This document shows, piece after piece, positions 22,095 to 32,410 of a stretch of 64,000 bases of DNA. The translations under genes and the position numbers were made by a program. Under the pieces are notes generated by a model, which saw only the letters and a program-made list of their open reading frames with translations, was not told where the DNA came from and did not search any database. Origin of the DNA: Plasmodiophora brassicae (lineage: Eukaryota; Endomyxa; Phytomyxea; Plasmodiophorida; Plasmodiophoridae); assembly GCA_039704465.1 (NCBI GenBank), contig JASFAU010000012.1:868001-932000 (forward strand), given 5' to 3'. Each line of letters starts with the position of its first letter. Within the stretch, counting starts at the first letter, position 1.

Positions 22095-22727
22095 ATGTCG
22101 ATGCCCAAGACGAGCAAGATGCTGCAGTTCCTGAACTGGCGCGTCCGGATCACGATCCACGATCACCGGTGGCTGGTCGGCACGTTCGTCGCCTTCGACA
22201 AGCACATGAACATCGTCCTGAGCGACACGGAGGAGTTCCGACGCATCATCCCGAAAGGAAAGAAGAAGGCCGACGAACGCGAGGAGAAGCGCGTGCTCGG
22301 GTTCGTACTGCTGCGCGGCGAGAACATCGTGTCCATGGTGCCGGAAACGCGGCCGGCCCCGAAGAAATCCGACCTGGCCGGCCGCGGCCAACCCGGCCCT
22401 GGCATGGGGCGCGCCGTCGGCCGTGGCATGCCGATGGCGGCGCCGATGACCGCCCCTCCCCACATGATGGGACGCGGTGGCGTCATGGGCGCTCCACCAA
22501 TGCCCGCCTTCCCCGCCGGTTACGCGGGCCCACCCCCACCACAGTTCCCAGCGATGGGCCGCGGCGGCGCGTTCCCCCCGCCCGTCATGCCGCCGTACAT
22601 GGGACGAGGCGGCCCGGCGCCACCCGCCGGCTTCTTCCCGCCTGGCGCGCCGCCGCCACCGGCCGGGCGGGGCATGCCGCCGCCGCCGCCGATGCCTCAG
22701 TACGGCAGAGGGTTCCCGCCACAGTAA
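22095..22727 (+). CDS. SNRPB: Spliceosomal Sm protein B
   Basis: Single exon, 210 residues. The Sm1 motif (MLQFLNWRVRITIHDHRW with DKHMNIVLSDTEEF) and the Sm2 motif (RVLGFVLLRGENIVSM) are those of SmB/B', separated by the expected basic linker KGKKKADE. The C-terminal 110 residues are rich in proline, glycine and methionine with GRG and PPPPPM elements, as in animal and plant SmB tails that are arginine-methylated and bind WW domains. Role: part of the seven-member Sm ring on U1, U2, U4 and U5 snRNAs. It lacks introns, unlike most neighbours, and is divergently paired with beta-tubulin. Confidence 0.93.
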   Translation: MSMPKTSKMLQFLNWRVRITIHDHRWLVGTFVAFDKHMNIVLSDTEEFRRIIPKGKKKADEREEKRVLGFVLLRGENIVSMVPETRPAPKKSDLAGRGQPGPGMGRAVGRGMPMAAPMTAPPHMMGRGGVMGAPPMPAFPAGYAGPPPPQFPAMGRGGAFPPPVMPPYMGRGGPAPPAGFFPPGAPPPPAGRGMPPPPPMPQYGRGFPPQ

Positions 22728-22912
22728 TCCCGATGCCCATCTGCAATACTAAAGGCCAGCGCTGGGCGCTCCAGTTCAAACGTTCCAGAAGATCGCCTGT
22801 GTGTGTGACGTTACACGTAGCGACCGGGGCCCACGTTCGTGGGCGTGCTACTCGTCACTGTCGCAGAGGCAGACAGCGGCCGGCGTGTTGGTCCTCAGGA
22901 GCAGCGGCAGCG

Positions 22913-25900
22913 ATGCTGAGCATGCCCGGCGTCGTCATCTACGGCGACGATGGGCAAATGCTGCGGGGGACAGGTTTGTGGAGCAGCACAGAGGGCCCAC
23001 GCCCTGCCCTGGAGCGATTCTGAATTGGGGGATGTCGTCGGGCAGCGCTTCGCAAGGCGCTGCGTGAGGAGCTGGCGAAGCTGGAGGCCGGCACCGGTGA
23101 GGAACGGCGACCCTCGTCACCACCGGCGTCGGGTGCGAAGGAGCCGGAAGGCGAACCACTGGACGATGAGCTCCCGATCATTGTCGATGACGCATCGGAC
23201 GAGAAGGATGACGAGAAGGATGACGGGGAGCTGGACGAGGTTCTTGTTGACAAGCAGGCCGAGGCGTACGAGGACGACGACACCCAGGGGAGTGACGAGG
23301 GCCGCGACCGTAACTTCCGGTATCGCTCCATCACGCAGGCGTCGCCGTTCAAATGGCGGGCGACCGCGCCGCGCCTCGCGTTCGACCGCAACAACACGAT
23401 CCTGATTGTCGTCACGATGTACAACGAGGAGCAGGACGAACTGAGCCTCACGCTGCGCGCCAGTAAGCGGGCGCGTCTGGAGGCCTGCCCGATCCGACCT
23501 GACCGACCCTGTGCAACCAGTTAGCAGGAACATTAAGCACATGTGCAAGATCCTGAAGCGCAGCGCCCTGTGGAAGTCGGTTGCCGTCTGCATTGTCAGC
23601 GATGGGCGTGCGAAAGCGAACCCGGCAACGATGAAATTCGCCAGGTTCGGGTGCTGCGCGTCCCCTGACAGGTCCCCGTTCCGTTAATCAAGAGGCTCTC
23701 TGTGTGTATGTATAGTTCACTTGGGATACTGTCGGTCAGCACCATGGAGCAGGCGCCCAAGAACACAGCGGTGCACCTGTTCGAGTCAGTGATCCGCCTT
23801 GTGGACGACGAGGCGGCGGGAACGCTGCTGCCCCCGTTGCAGGTCGTATTCGCGATGAAGGAGCAGAACCGGGGCAAGTTGCACTCGCATCTCTGGTTCT
23901 TCGAGGGGTTCGCCCACGTCATGAAACCCAAGTTCACCTTCCTGCTCGACGTCGGTACCCTGCCCCAGGATTCCGCGTTCCTGGGGTTCTACAGGTCCCA
24001 TCCCCCGCCGCCTGCTGCTGCCGCCTGGTACTGACAGAGATGCACCGCAGGGCCCTCGACGCCAGCACGAACATCGCCGGGGTCTGTGGCCGAATGAAGA
24101 CGCGCCACCACGGAATCGTCGACTATCTCAACCCGGTATGGGTGGCGCGCGCCGCCGACGCATCGTCAGTTTCCCATTCGTTCCGTCCCGTTAGATTGTC
24201 GCAGCGCAGCACTTTGAGTACGAGGTAAGGGCGGGCCGCCGACGTGGCACGAACGAAGGCGTATGTGTGTGCTCACGCGCCATGTGCGTCGCAGGTCGCC
24301 AGCGTGCTTGACAAGGCGTTCGAATCGTCCCTGGGATACCTGAGCGTCCTGCCCGGGGCGTTCTCAGCGTATCGGTACCAGGCGTTACTCGGGGAGCCGC
24401 TCAAGCACTATTTCAAGTCGATCTTCATGGCGGACAGCGACCTTCGCCCGTTCTCGAGCAACATGTACGTCCTCATCTGGAGCCACGTGACCCCCCATCG
24501 GGGGACTGAACGCCTCCGGTTGCAGGACCCTTGCAGAAGACCGGCTGCTGTGCTACGAGCTGATCGCCAAGACCAATTGCAGTTACACGCTCTGCTACGT
24601 CAATACGGCCGTTGCTGAGACGGACGTGCCCCATGACCTCCCCTCGCTGCTGAAGCAACGACGGCGCTGGCTGAACGGGTCGTTCTTCGCGCTGCTGTAC
24701 GCGTTAGGGCACTTCTTCTCGTTCTGGAGGCAGTCCAACCATGGGTGGGTGCGACACGGGCACCCGCGTCTCCTGGGCCGTCCCTCATGCTGTTCGACAG
24801 GGTGGTCCGGAAGCTGGCCATCACCTTCGAATTCCTGTTCTACGTGCTCAGCGTCGTCATCCAGTGGCTGACGATCGGCATCTTCTTCCTCGTCGTTGTG
24901 CTGACGTCGTTCGACCTCGGGGCGCCGCTGGATCTATGCATCGTTGCTGGGGCCATCTTTGTCGTCCTGGTCGCCATCCAGTTCCTCATGGCGTTTCGGA
25001 ACGACCCGAAGGTTTGCGGGTGTGTCTCCGGGCACGGCTCCCGGCCCTGATCCTGATTCGAAGAGGCTGTCCTGGGCGTACACGGGCGTGTCGTTCCTTC
25101 TCGCCGTGTACTTCGTCGCGATCCTGGTCATCACGATCACGTTCTCGTTAGACCAGATCCAGAACGGCAACCTGCTGCTGATTGCCACCGTACGCCCATG
25201 GCGACGCTCCATGGTGGGGTTCACTCGCTGATTGGGTGCCGCTCTAGCTGTTCGTCGCCTGGGGCATCTACCTCGTGGCCGGCCTGATGCACGGTGCGCT
25301 GGGGTCCATCCTCATCTCGTTCGTCGCGTTCCTGGGCATGATGCCAACGATGATGATTGCGTCAGTTCCGCTCTGGACCGATACGTGAGACGCGACTAAC
25401 GGCTGGGCACAGGTTTCCAGTGGGTTCGCCCTTTCGACAAGGGGCGCGCCCAGACTACTGACTCTGGTCCCAACAGATCTTTGCCATGTCTAACACGCAC
25501 GATGTCAGCTGGGGCACGAAGGACCTGGACCAGGTCACCGGCAGCGAGGACGTCAACACTCGCGCGATGATCAAACGTCGGTTCCTCGGGTTCGTCGTCG
25601 GCGCCGCTATCGCAGGTGGATACCCGGGCCTGATCGCTTCTCGTTCAGGTTCCGTCGCAACCTGATCTGCTTCTGGCTGCTGTCCAACATCGCTCTGGTC
25701 ATTCTGGTCTTCGCCCTGGGTGCCCAAACAGTGTTCCTCGAGACGTGCATCGTCTCTATCCTCGGTGGGCGCCGCCGCATGCCAACCCCTCTTATCGTTG
25801 GCACTGATGGCCGCCCAGTGCTGAATGGGTCACGGTTCATTGGCTCGACGCTGTACCTGACGAACGGCATGGCAACCAGCTCGATGATCGTCAAGTTCGC

Positions 25901-26518
25901 CGTGTCGCCCATCACGCCCCGCGCCTACCTCTCGGTCCTCAAGCTGCCGTTCACGATGGTGGCATCCGCGTTCTACTTCGCGATCACGCTGCTAATGTGG
26001 ATGCCGGCCTCGGCCGAATCATCGTGCGCCGGCAGCATTCTCGTGGACCTGTCCCGCAACGACCAGTGGCTAACGCACCTGTTCACGAGCGACCTGCCCG
26101 ACCCGACACAGTCGTTCGGCAGCGAGGTTGAGCCCGAGAAGGAGGTCGAAGACGTCAACCTCGTCAAGCGCATCAGGACGTACTTCAGTAAGCCGCGCCG
26201 AATCGGGCGGGATGTCGGCGGCGGCCCCGAACTGATTCGTGTCCAGTCGGAATACGCTGGGTGGTTCCTGCGATCGCGCTCGTGATCGTCGTCCCGTGCG
26301 TCATTGGCATCCTGGCCATTCTGGCGCCGCTGGCGTTCCCGAGCAACTGCCCGACCGTCTGCAACCTGCTCCCGTTCTCGTTCGAGACGCTGCGCATGTG
26401 GAAGTGGTTCATGATCCCCGTGCTGGTCTACCCGATCCTGGCCGTCTCCTGGGCCGCGGACGGCATCCTTCGTTGGGCCCACACCGAGTTCTGCTCCACC
26501 GACATGATCACCGTCTGA
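22913..26518 (+). CDS. Chitin synthase (paralogue 2)
   Basis: Fifteen exons: 22913-22973, 23046-23462, 23521-23644, 23716-23994, 24051-24135, 24195-24224, 24295-24464, 24526-24744, 24801-25011, 25064-25189, 25248-25360, 25413-25419, 25477-25589, 25649-26187, 26247-26518; 921 residues. It has the same motif series as paralogue 1: [37 protein letters not shown] and [11 protein letters not shown], then many membrane helices. The N-terminus carries an acidic stretch ([14 protein letters not shown]) that paralogue 1 lacks. Most intron positions and phases agree with paralogue 1, so the duplication came after intron gain. A 7-base exon (25413-25419) is needed to keep the frame. Expected location: plasma membrane or chitosome-like vesicles. 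Confidence 0.9.
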
Positions 26519-26597
26519 GCAGCGACAACGTGTCGTCAAACAATGTCACGCGCCCTGCACAGACAGGATTTATTCGACGTGCGGGTCGGGGCGTAGA

Positions 26598-28533
26598 TCA
26601 TGTCTGATTCTGGTTCGGATCGCCATGCTCGTTATCGCTGACCACGTCGTGCGCGGTCGTGTGCGGCGTGTTGTTGAACGTCTTCTTCCTGTTCTTCGGC
26701 GTGTGCACGTGCGGCTGCTCGGGCTGGCCGTACATCTGCGCGTTCGGGTCTTGCCCATACTGGAGGTGAGGCGACGGCGCGAAACCCATGGACGGGTTCG
26801 ACACGCCCGCTTGCAGGCTCTGTGAACGCGCTTGGAACGACTGCTGCTGCTGCTGCTGCTGCGTCATCGGGTCCTGCCCGTAGTTGTTGTAGCCGGCTTG
26901 CTGAGGGTACCCGTACTGCTGAGGCACCTGCTGGGACATAGACCCGCCGTAGTACGACCGGTTCTGGAAGTCGAACGACGCGTTCACCGGCAGACTGCCA
27001 TGATGGGCAGCATAGCCACCGCCGGCAGGGCCCGTAAAGCTCCCGTGCGGGGCCATGGCAACGGCAAAGCTCCCATGCGGGGACTGTGGGATAGCATAGC
27101 TCCCATGTGGAGCCGGTGGGAACGCAAAGCTGCCATGGAGGCCGGTGAAGCTACCATGTGGGCCTGCAAAGCTTCCATGCGGCGCCGCAAAGCTCCCGTG
27201 TGGAGCAGTGAACGACGCGTGGGGACCAGCAGGGATCAGGCCAGGGTTCTGGCTGATCACCGGCGAGATGGAGCCGTGGCCGCCGGCGTAGGGTCCCGTG
27301 AGGGAGGCGCCGGGGGCCATCGGCAAGTAAGGTTCGACGCGAGGGAACCCGTCGAGGCCGGGCGGCGGCTGCGGCTGCTGCTGCTTGCGGCAGAACAACG
27401 TGAGGATGATCATCGAGGCGAAGATGGTGACGAGGAAGACGAGGAAGAGGATGATCTTGAGGTTCGCGGATATGAAGCCGCCCAGCGATGACAGGTCGAA
27501 GATATCAGCGCTGCTGGCCGCCATGGGGGCCGTTGTCACTACGCGAACGGCGGGAATGGGAGTCGTTGCCTTTCGCGGTTTCAGCGTCGTATTCCTGATC
27601 GTCGGCTTCCGGGTGGTGCGTCGTCTCGTTGTAGGTCGCCTCGTGGTAATACGCCGGCTTGACCGTACCTTGGTGGAAGGCCGCCTCGACAGTCGCTTCG
27701 TTGAGTTAAACCTCGACGTCGGCGACCTGCAGACTGGCTTTGAGCCGTATTTGAACCCGGGCGGGACACACGTTAACGACGCTGGCCAAGATCTGCGAAA
27801 GCGCACGACATAAGAGACCCTTTCCATGCTTTTTGATAACGGGGCGGAACGCGTACATGGACGAGTTTGTCAGCCTCGTCCCAGAGAAGATGCCTGGCGG
27901 AAGCCACGTAATCGGGTTCCCGTCGATCATCCTACCAGAGGACACGGAAACAGTGAACACGGGTGACGCAACGTTAAAGAACCCAATCACCTACAGGGTC
28001 GCAAGGCTAGTCATATTGACGAAGCTCCCGGATGGGACCTGTGTGATCTGATTCGACGATAGCGACAGCGTCGTCAGCTTGGTCAAGCCAGTAACTGCCG
28101 CCGGGAACGTCGATAGCTTGTTCGAGTTGATCGACAGATACTGCAAGGCCGTCAGGACGCGGAACGTGTCTGCAGGCATCGCTGAGATCGCGTCGCTGCT
28201 CAACGTCCTGTAACGTTGACACACGTTCAGGAACTAATACGAGTGCAAGGCAGGTGGGCGGTGTTACACGTTGAGGACCGACGCACCCAGCCCAGCAAAC
28301 CAGGTCGAGTTCACCTTTACGACGGTGGGTCTACCCGTGAGCACACTGTCGACGAGTTAGCATTGGAACACTGCATAGCATGCGATGACCGACATTGTTG
28401 CTGGAGAAGTTGGCGTCGGCCTGCAAGCGTTGGCGTACCAAGTGCAGATGTTGGATGCAGCCGGAGACCCTAGTGGTACAGTCGCGGCCAGCAGCAGAAG
28501 GGACAACGCCCACGCCGCCGACGGCGACATCAT
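26598..28533 (-). CDS. LRR single-pass membrane protein with TTRRP stalk and PHGSF-repeat tail
   Basis: Exons 28439-28533, 28268-28345, 27995-28207, 27863-27931 and 26598-27792; 549 residues. The N-terminus is a signal peptide (MMSPSAAWALSLLLLAA). An extracellular part follows with N-terminal cap-like cysteines, about four leucine-rich repeats (LQYLSINSNKLSTFP, LTTLSLSSNQITQVP, NPITWLPPGIFSG) and a C-terminal cap (LTCVPPGFKYGSKPVC). Next come a TTRRPTTRR stalk and one membrane helix (IILFLVFLVTIFASMI). The cytoplasmic tail has about nine PHGSF repeats, a glutamine run and a basic KNRKK end, but no kinase or other enzyme domain. The architecture suggests a surface receptor or adhesion protein that signals through an adaptor. 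Function is inferred. Confidence 0.78.
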
Positions 28534-28634
28534 CAGCGCGAGATATTTAATCTATCTACGATCCGCGTCCGACACCGCATAGGCGAATCCAGGCCGCGTA
28601 CATTTAGTGACAGGAATCTCGCGACCGCCAATCA

Positions 28635-29417
28635 TCACTTGGATTTGACGTGTTCCGATTTGCTGACCTTGACCTCGCCGTCGCGGAGCTCGTAGACGTA
28701 CGTGACAACCTTGTCGTCCTTGATGGCCATGAGGACGAAACTGGGCACAACCTCCCTATACCAAGCATTAGGCACAGCCAACAGTGCCACTGGAAACACG
28801 ATACCCTTCGGTTGGGCTGTACGCCCCTGTCGCCGACCCGGGATTCACAAAGTACTTGCCGTTGAGTTCGTAGACCTCCTGCTTGTGAGTGTGCCCAGAG
28901 ATCAGGATATCCACGCCGAGCTGGGACTGGATCTGGGCCAGAGCATCGCTGTCACCCCATGGGAGGACTTGATGCCCGTGTCTGATGTTACCTCCACAAG
29001 TCAGAGCCAGACAGTAGGAGCAGAGAACAATGGCCCTGACATGACTCCTATCGTGAAATTGCCGATCTTCACGGTACAATGCTCAGGAAAATCAGTGTCC
29101 ACGTCGTAGTCGCCCCTTGCGACATGCACGCTGCTCGCGATCGTCTTCAGGTGGTCAAACGCTTGCCTGGAGCACAGATTGCCCGTGCAAAGAATATGCT
29201 GCATCTTCCCGGGGACCTGTCATGACGATAAGGACGACCATGCCAGAAGTGGCCGATTGCCCACACGCACCAGCAAGGTCTTGAACTGGGCCGGCAGTTT
29301 ATCTGTCCGCATCGGGATGTGCATATCGCCGAGGACGAGCACCAGCTACATGCACACGTAAACACGTGCTGCCGCCACAGTACTCACCAACGACCCCACC
29401 TCCCCGAACTGTGCCAT
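28635..29417 (-). CDS. VPS29: Retromer subunit VPS29
   Basis: Exons 29388-29417, 29271-29345, 29041-29216, 28805-28981 and 28635-28740; 187 residues against 182 in human. Diagnostic segments are [47 protein letters not shown] and [10 protein letters not shown] with [11 protein letters not shown]. The metallophosphoesterase-like fold is complete, with the ligand residues GDMH, GN, HGH and GHTH visible. VPS29 joins VPS35 and VPS26 in the retromer, which retrieves cargo from endosomes. The first ten residues ([10 protein letters not shown]) come from a separate small exon. Confidence 0.93.
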
Positions 29418-29562
29418 GTTGCGGCAACCCCCCTTATAGTCGAATGACCGTGTGCGAGGGGAACCGTCGCACGGCACCACCTCGGCTTGACAGTCATCAT
29501 CCGCCCAAAAAGACTATCGCAAACGTGGGGGCCATTTTGGCGGTCGTTTTTGCGGCTGTATT

Positions 29563-30009
29563 TTAGGGCTGGTTGAGCGGCACGACGAGGACCGCAATGC
29601 ACGTCAGGGTCCAGAGAACCAACGATAAGGGTCCGCTGGCGGGTGCCGTCGCCGCCGAGGTGGTCCCGGTCGACTTATAGCAAGACAGCGTGTTGTAGCT
29701 GTCGAGGTGGCCGTCGGGGAACGTGTGGCATCGTTGCGACGGGACGGTCTTGCCGCACCACTGCTCGTAGGACATGGCCGCCGTGGCGCCGAAGTAGCAT
29801 CCCGCTGGTTTCGCGTCCATACACGACGTGAACGCGCTGCAGATGCCGGGCGACACTTTCTGGGACGAGTCGGTCGGCCAGTTCGACGACGCGAAGCAGT
29901 CGCTGGATTTGCAATCGACAGACAGGCAGGTCCCGAGGTCGCAGTCCGATGGTGCACTTCCGGCCGCCACCGCGCCAATTGCCATCATCGCCACGACAAA
30001 CGCCTTCAT
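29563..30009 (-). CDS. Small secreted cysteine-rich protein, probable GPI anchor
   Basis: Single exon, 148 residues from the ATG at 30009. MKAFVVAMMAIGAVAAG is a signal peptide, and the upstream part of the open frame is therefore left out. The mature region has about twelve cysteines (DCDLGTCLSVDCKSSDC, SCMDAKPAGC, EQWCGKTV) and ends after a serine/alanine-rich spacer in a hydrophobic tail (LSLVLWTLTCIAVLVV), typical of GPI attachment. No family recognised. Size, cysteine content and export make it a candidate surface or effector protein. Confidence 0.68.
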   Translation of the reverse strand: MKAFVVAMMAIGAVAAGSAPSDCDLGTCLSVDCKSSDCFASSNWPTDSSQKVSPGICSAFTSCMDAKPAGCYFGATAAMSYEQWCGKTVPSQRCHTFPDGHLDSYNTLSCYKSTGTTSAATAPASGPLSLVLWTLTCIAVLVVPLNQP

Positions 30010-30222
30010 GCCTACCGTTGACGTCTCTGGTCTTCCTGTGAAATTCGTATTGGCGTCATCACCTGATGAGGTCGGCTCGCTCGACCCGCAACATGTCGAG
30101 GAGTGACTCAACTTGGCGGCGCATCCGTTCGACGTCATGCGAACCGGGTTTCGACACGAGGCGAGACGGGGCGGCGTCGTGTATTATGGAACAGCAGGTG
30201 GCCGGCGTGCAGATGATGATGG

Positions 30223-30555
30223 CTAGAAGATGAAGGCGACCTGCATCAGTGCGGCCAGGGTCAGCAACCAACCGGACGATTGCTGAGCGACGACGTCGGA
30301 GGTGCGTGTGGGAGCGGACGTTGGCGAAGGTGCCGTTCCTCCCGCGGCTTTCGTCGTCGCCTTTGCCGTATGCGTCAGTCCTGCCTCAGCCTTGCTGGAG
30401 CTCATCTTCAACGTCGCCTTCCTGGCCGCCGTCGTGGCCGTCATCCTGGTAACCGGTATCGTCGCCTTCTTGGTCGTTGGCATCCGCCTCTTCGACGTAG
30501 TCGACACAGCGTCAGCTAACTGAACGACGACGAGCATGGCGACTAGGTAGATCAT
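30223..30555 (-). CDS. Small Thr/Lys-rich secreted protein, probable GPI anchor
   Basis: Single exon, 110 residues from the ATG at 30555 (MIYLVAMLVVVQLADAV, a signal peptide). The middle is threonine, alanine and lysine rich (TTKKATIPVTRMTATTAARK). The C-terminus GWLLTLAALMQVAFIF is a GPI-type hydrophobic tail. It is a minimal relative, in composition only, of the TTRKP surface proteins at the start of the window. Confidence 0.6.
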   Translation of the reverse strand: MIYLVAMLVVVQLADAVSTTSKRRMPTTKKATIPVTRMTATTAARKATLKMSSSKAEAGLTHTAKATTKAAGGTAPSPTSAPTRTSDVVAQQSSGWLLTLAALMQVAFIF

Positions 30556-30869
30556 GGTCAGCAATTATTAGGGGATGGGGTCAATCGATGGCACCTACCC
30601 ATAAACAGGAGGACCACCTTGATCGACCGCATCGTTATCGAAACTGACGAGCGGTCAACCCGCCGGACGCAATACGATGGCCGGCATGGATCCTGGGCAT
30701 CCAGAACTTTAGGCTCGAGAGGGTGCTGGAACGTTCCAGACCCGACGCGCCCCACACCTCATGCGGACAGGGGGCCGTCCCCAGTGTCGAACGTCGAGTG
30801 GGACAAGTTCATCAGGTGGCAGCCCCTGGTTCTTGAGGCTGGGGCCCGGGCGGGACTAGTAATGTCAAC

Positions 30870-30992
30870 GGGTCGACCCGGGTCGGGCGGGTCAGGGACC
30901 TGCCGAGTCGGGTCTGACCCGGGTCGAGTCCTGAGGCCAACGGGTCGGACCCGGGTCAGACCCGGGTCAGACCCGGGTCGACCCGGGTCGGA
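30870..30992. repeat. GACCCGGGTC palindromic repeat cluster, left
   Basis: At least six closely spaced copies or variants of the palindrome GACCCGGGTC and its half sites (CGGGTCGG). The longest run, near 30950-30990, has copies every 10-12 bases. Confidence 0.9.
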
Positions 30993-31667
30993 ATGAATGT
31001 CAGGCCACTGGCCGGGAAACACCTCCATAAGACATGACTGTCGACGAATTAATAGAATACGTCGTCTGAAGGACTTCAATTCGCATATGGCACTCGCTGC
31101 TGGCCCGCTGGGTCGCTCAGGCGCGTGCGGCGTAACCGAGGTTGAAGCCCATGAAGTCACGTGCCCTCATCGCGACCCGTGGAAACAGTTGCTAACTAAC
31201 CTTGAACCACGTGCGAACGTCACGGGCGCTCTTCTCCCCTGACATTTCCGGTGGGAGAACCACCGCTGCAGTTCGTTCTCGAAGGACTCGCTGGAAGCTT
31301 CACTTCTCTAGGTGGTCTGGGTGCTTTTCGTTCGACTTTAGCAAAGTTCGCAGGCTGTTTATCGCTGTCGTCGCATCCAACGAAGAAGATTCGGGATTTG
31401 AAGTGGCGCCGTCTGCAACTGAGTGACTTGCAATCTTGGCATTCTTGCGAGCACTCTAGTGCCAAGTAAACTCGACGACGAGTGTACGTTGACACAACAT
31501 GAAGGTGCTCGATCCAGAGGATCGCCTTGACTCCGGAGCCCAATCTGCGGCCAGGGACGGCGGGCCGGCCGTCAGCAAGTCCCGGCACCCCGAGGGCCGA
31601 GAGTCGAGTCTGTCGAGATCAGTGTCTGCCACCCCCAAGTCCTCTATGCCAACTGCAGGTCCATGAC

Positions 31668-31800
31668 CCGGGTCGACCCGGGTCGACCCGGGTCATGGGC
31701 GGGCGCGGCGGGTCTGACCCGGGTCGACTGGGAACCCCCACGGGTGAGTCGGGTCGGGTCGGGTCGACCCGGGTCGACTCGGGTCGGGTCGACCCGCTGC
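31668..31800. repeat. GACCCGGGTC palindromic repeat cluster, right
   Basis: The same decamer in tandem near 31670-31695, then spaced copies and TCGGG half sites to about 31800, ending 35 bp before the gene at 31835. Confidence 0.9.
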
Positions 31801-31834
31801 CATCTCTAGGCGGGACCGCTATTGCGAGTTCGGA

Positions 31835-32383
31835 ATGAGCAGGAAGCGGAAACGGGAGTGCGATGCACCACCAGAACGATTGGAACCTGATGCGGAGGAT
31901 CTCATGGGTCGCCGCAGGGTGGCACGAATCAGCGGCCAGGAAATCAGCATGATGAACACGCTGGCCCGTCTCCATGACACCCTGGCCGACGTGATGCACG
32001 CCTTTCCCGTCGAGCTAACGACGCTGAAGAACAAGACGCCCAGGGCCATGTTCATTGCGTGTTACACGACCGCGTTCCTCGACACGCCTATCGTCGGGCT
32101 CCCTCGAGACGTGCGTCGTCCAGCGTCTCGCGTCCGGTCTCGTGTCAGACGGCACTTGCTCCCGTTGCTGAGCTATTTCGCAGGCAGCATCGTCCCATCT
32201 AGACCGGCTGCCGACGACGTCGTCGCCATGGTAGAATGGCGACGAACGCTTAAACTGCTCGCGATTCGCGCCGAGATGGGCGCTGTACAATGGATCACTG
32301 AGCGAACTGGGCATCCGAAGCGAACGGCAGGCGCCATCATTGCCTGGCTCGAGGAGAACGACGCCCGACCCTGGCTGGCGTAA
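31835..32383 (+). CDS. Hypothetical basic protein
   Basis: Single exon, 182 residues. It begins MSRKRKRECD, a likely nuclear localisation signal. The rest is helical and rich in arginine and leucine (LARLHDTLADVMHAFP, RRTLKLLAIRAEMGAVQW). I recognise no family. The open frame is longer than chance would often give and has normal codon composition for the window, but nothing else supports it. It begins at the edge of the right GACCCGGGTC cluster, which may be its promoter. Confidence 0.45.
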   Translation: MSRKRKRECDAPPERLEPDAEDLMGRRRVARISGQEISMMNTLARLHDTLADVMHAFPVELTTLKNKTPRAMFIACYTTAFLDTPIVGLPRDVRRPASRVRSRVRRHLLPLLSYFAGSIVPSRPAADDVVAMVEWRRTLKLLAIRAEMGAVQWITERTGHPKRTAGAIIAWLEENDARPWLA

Positions 32384-32410
32384 CCGTCGTCATCGTATAT
32401 AAATCGAAGG

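Larger units (their letters stand above)
30556..31834. other. Intergenic region with GC-rich repeat clusters
   Basis: Two clusters of GACCCGGGTC-type repeats (listed separately) surround a stretch with short open frames. The best frame is at about 31251-31469, with no ATG start. I recognise no gene. Confidence 0.4.

Noticed and set aside
22029..22486. Minus-strand ORFs over SmB
   Set aside because: They are antisense to a clear Sm protein and result from its GC-rich codons.
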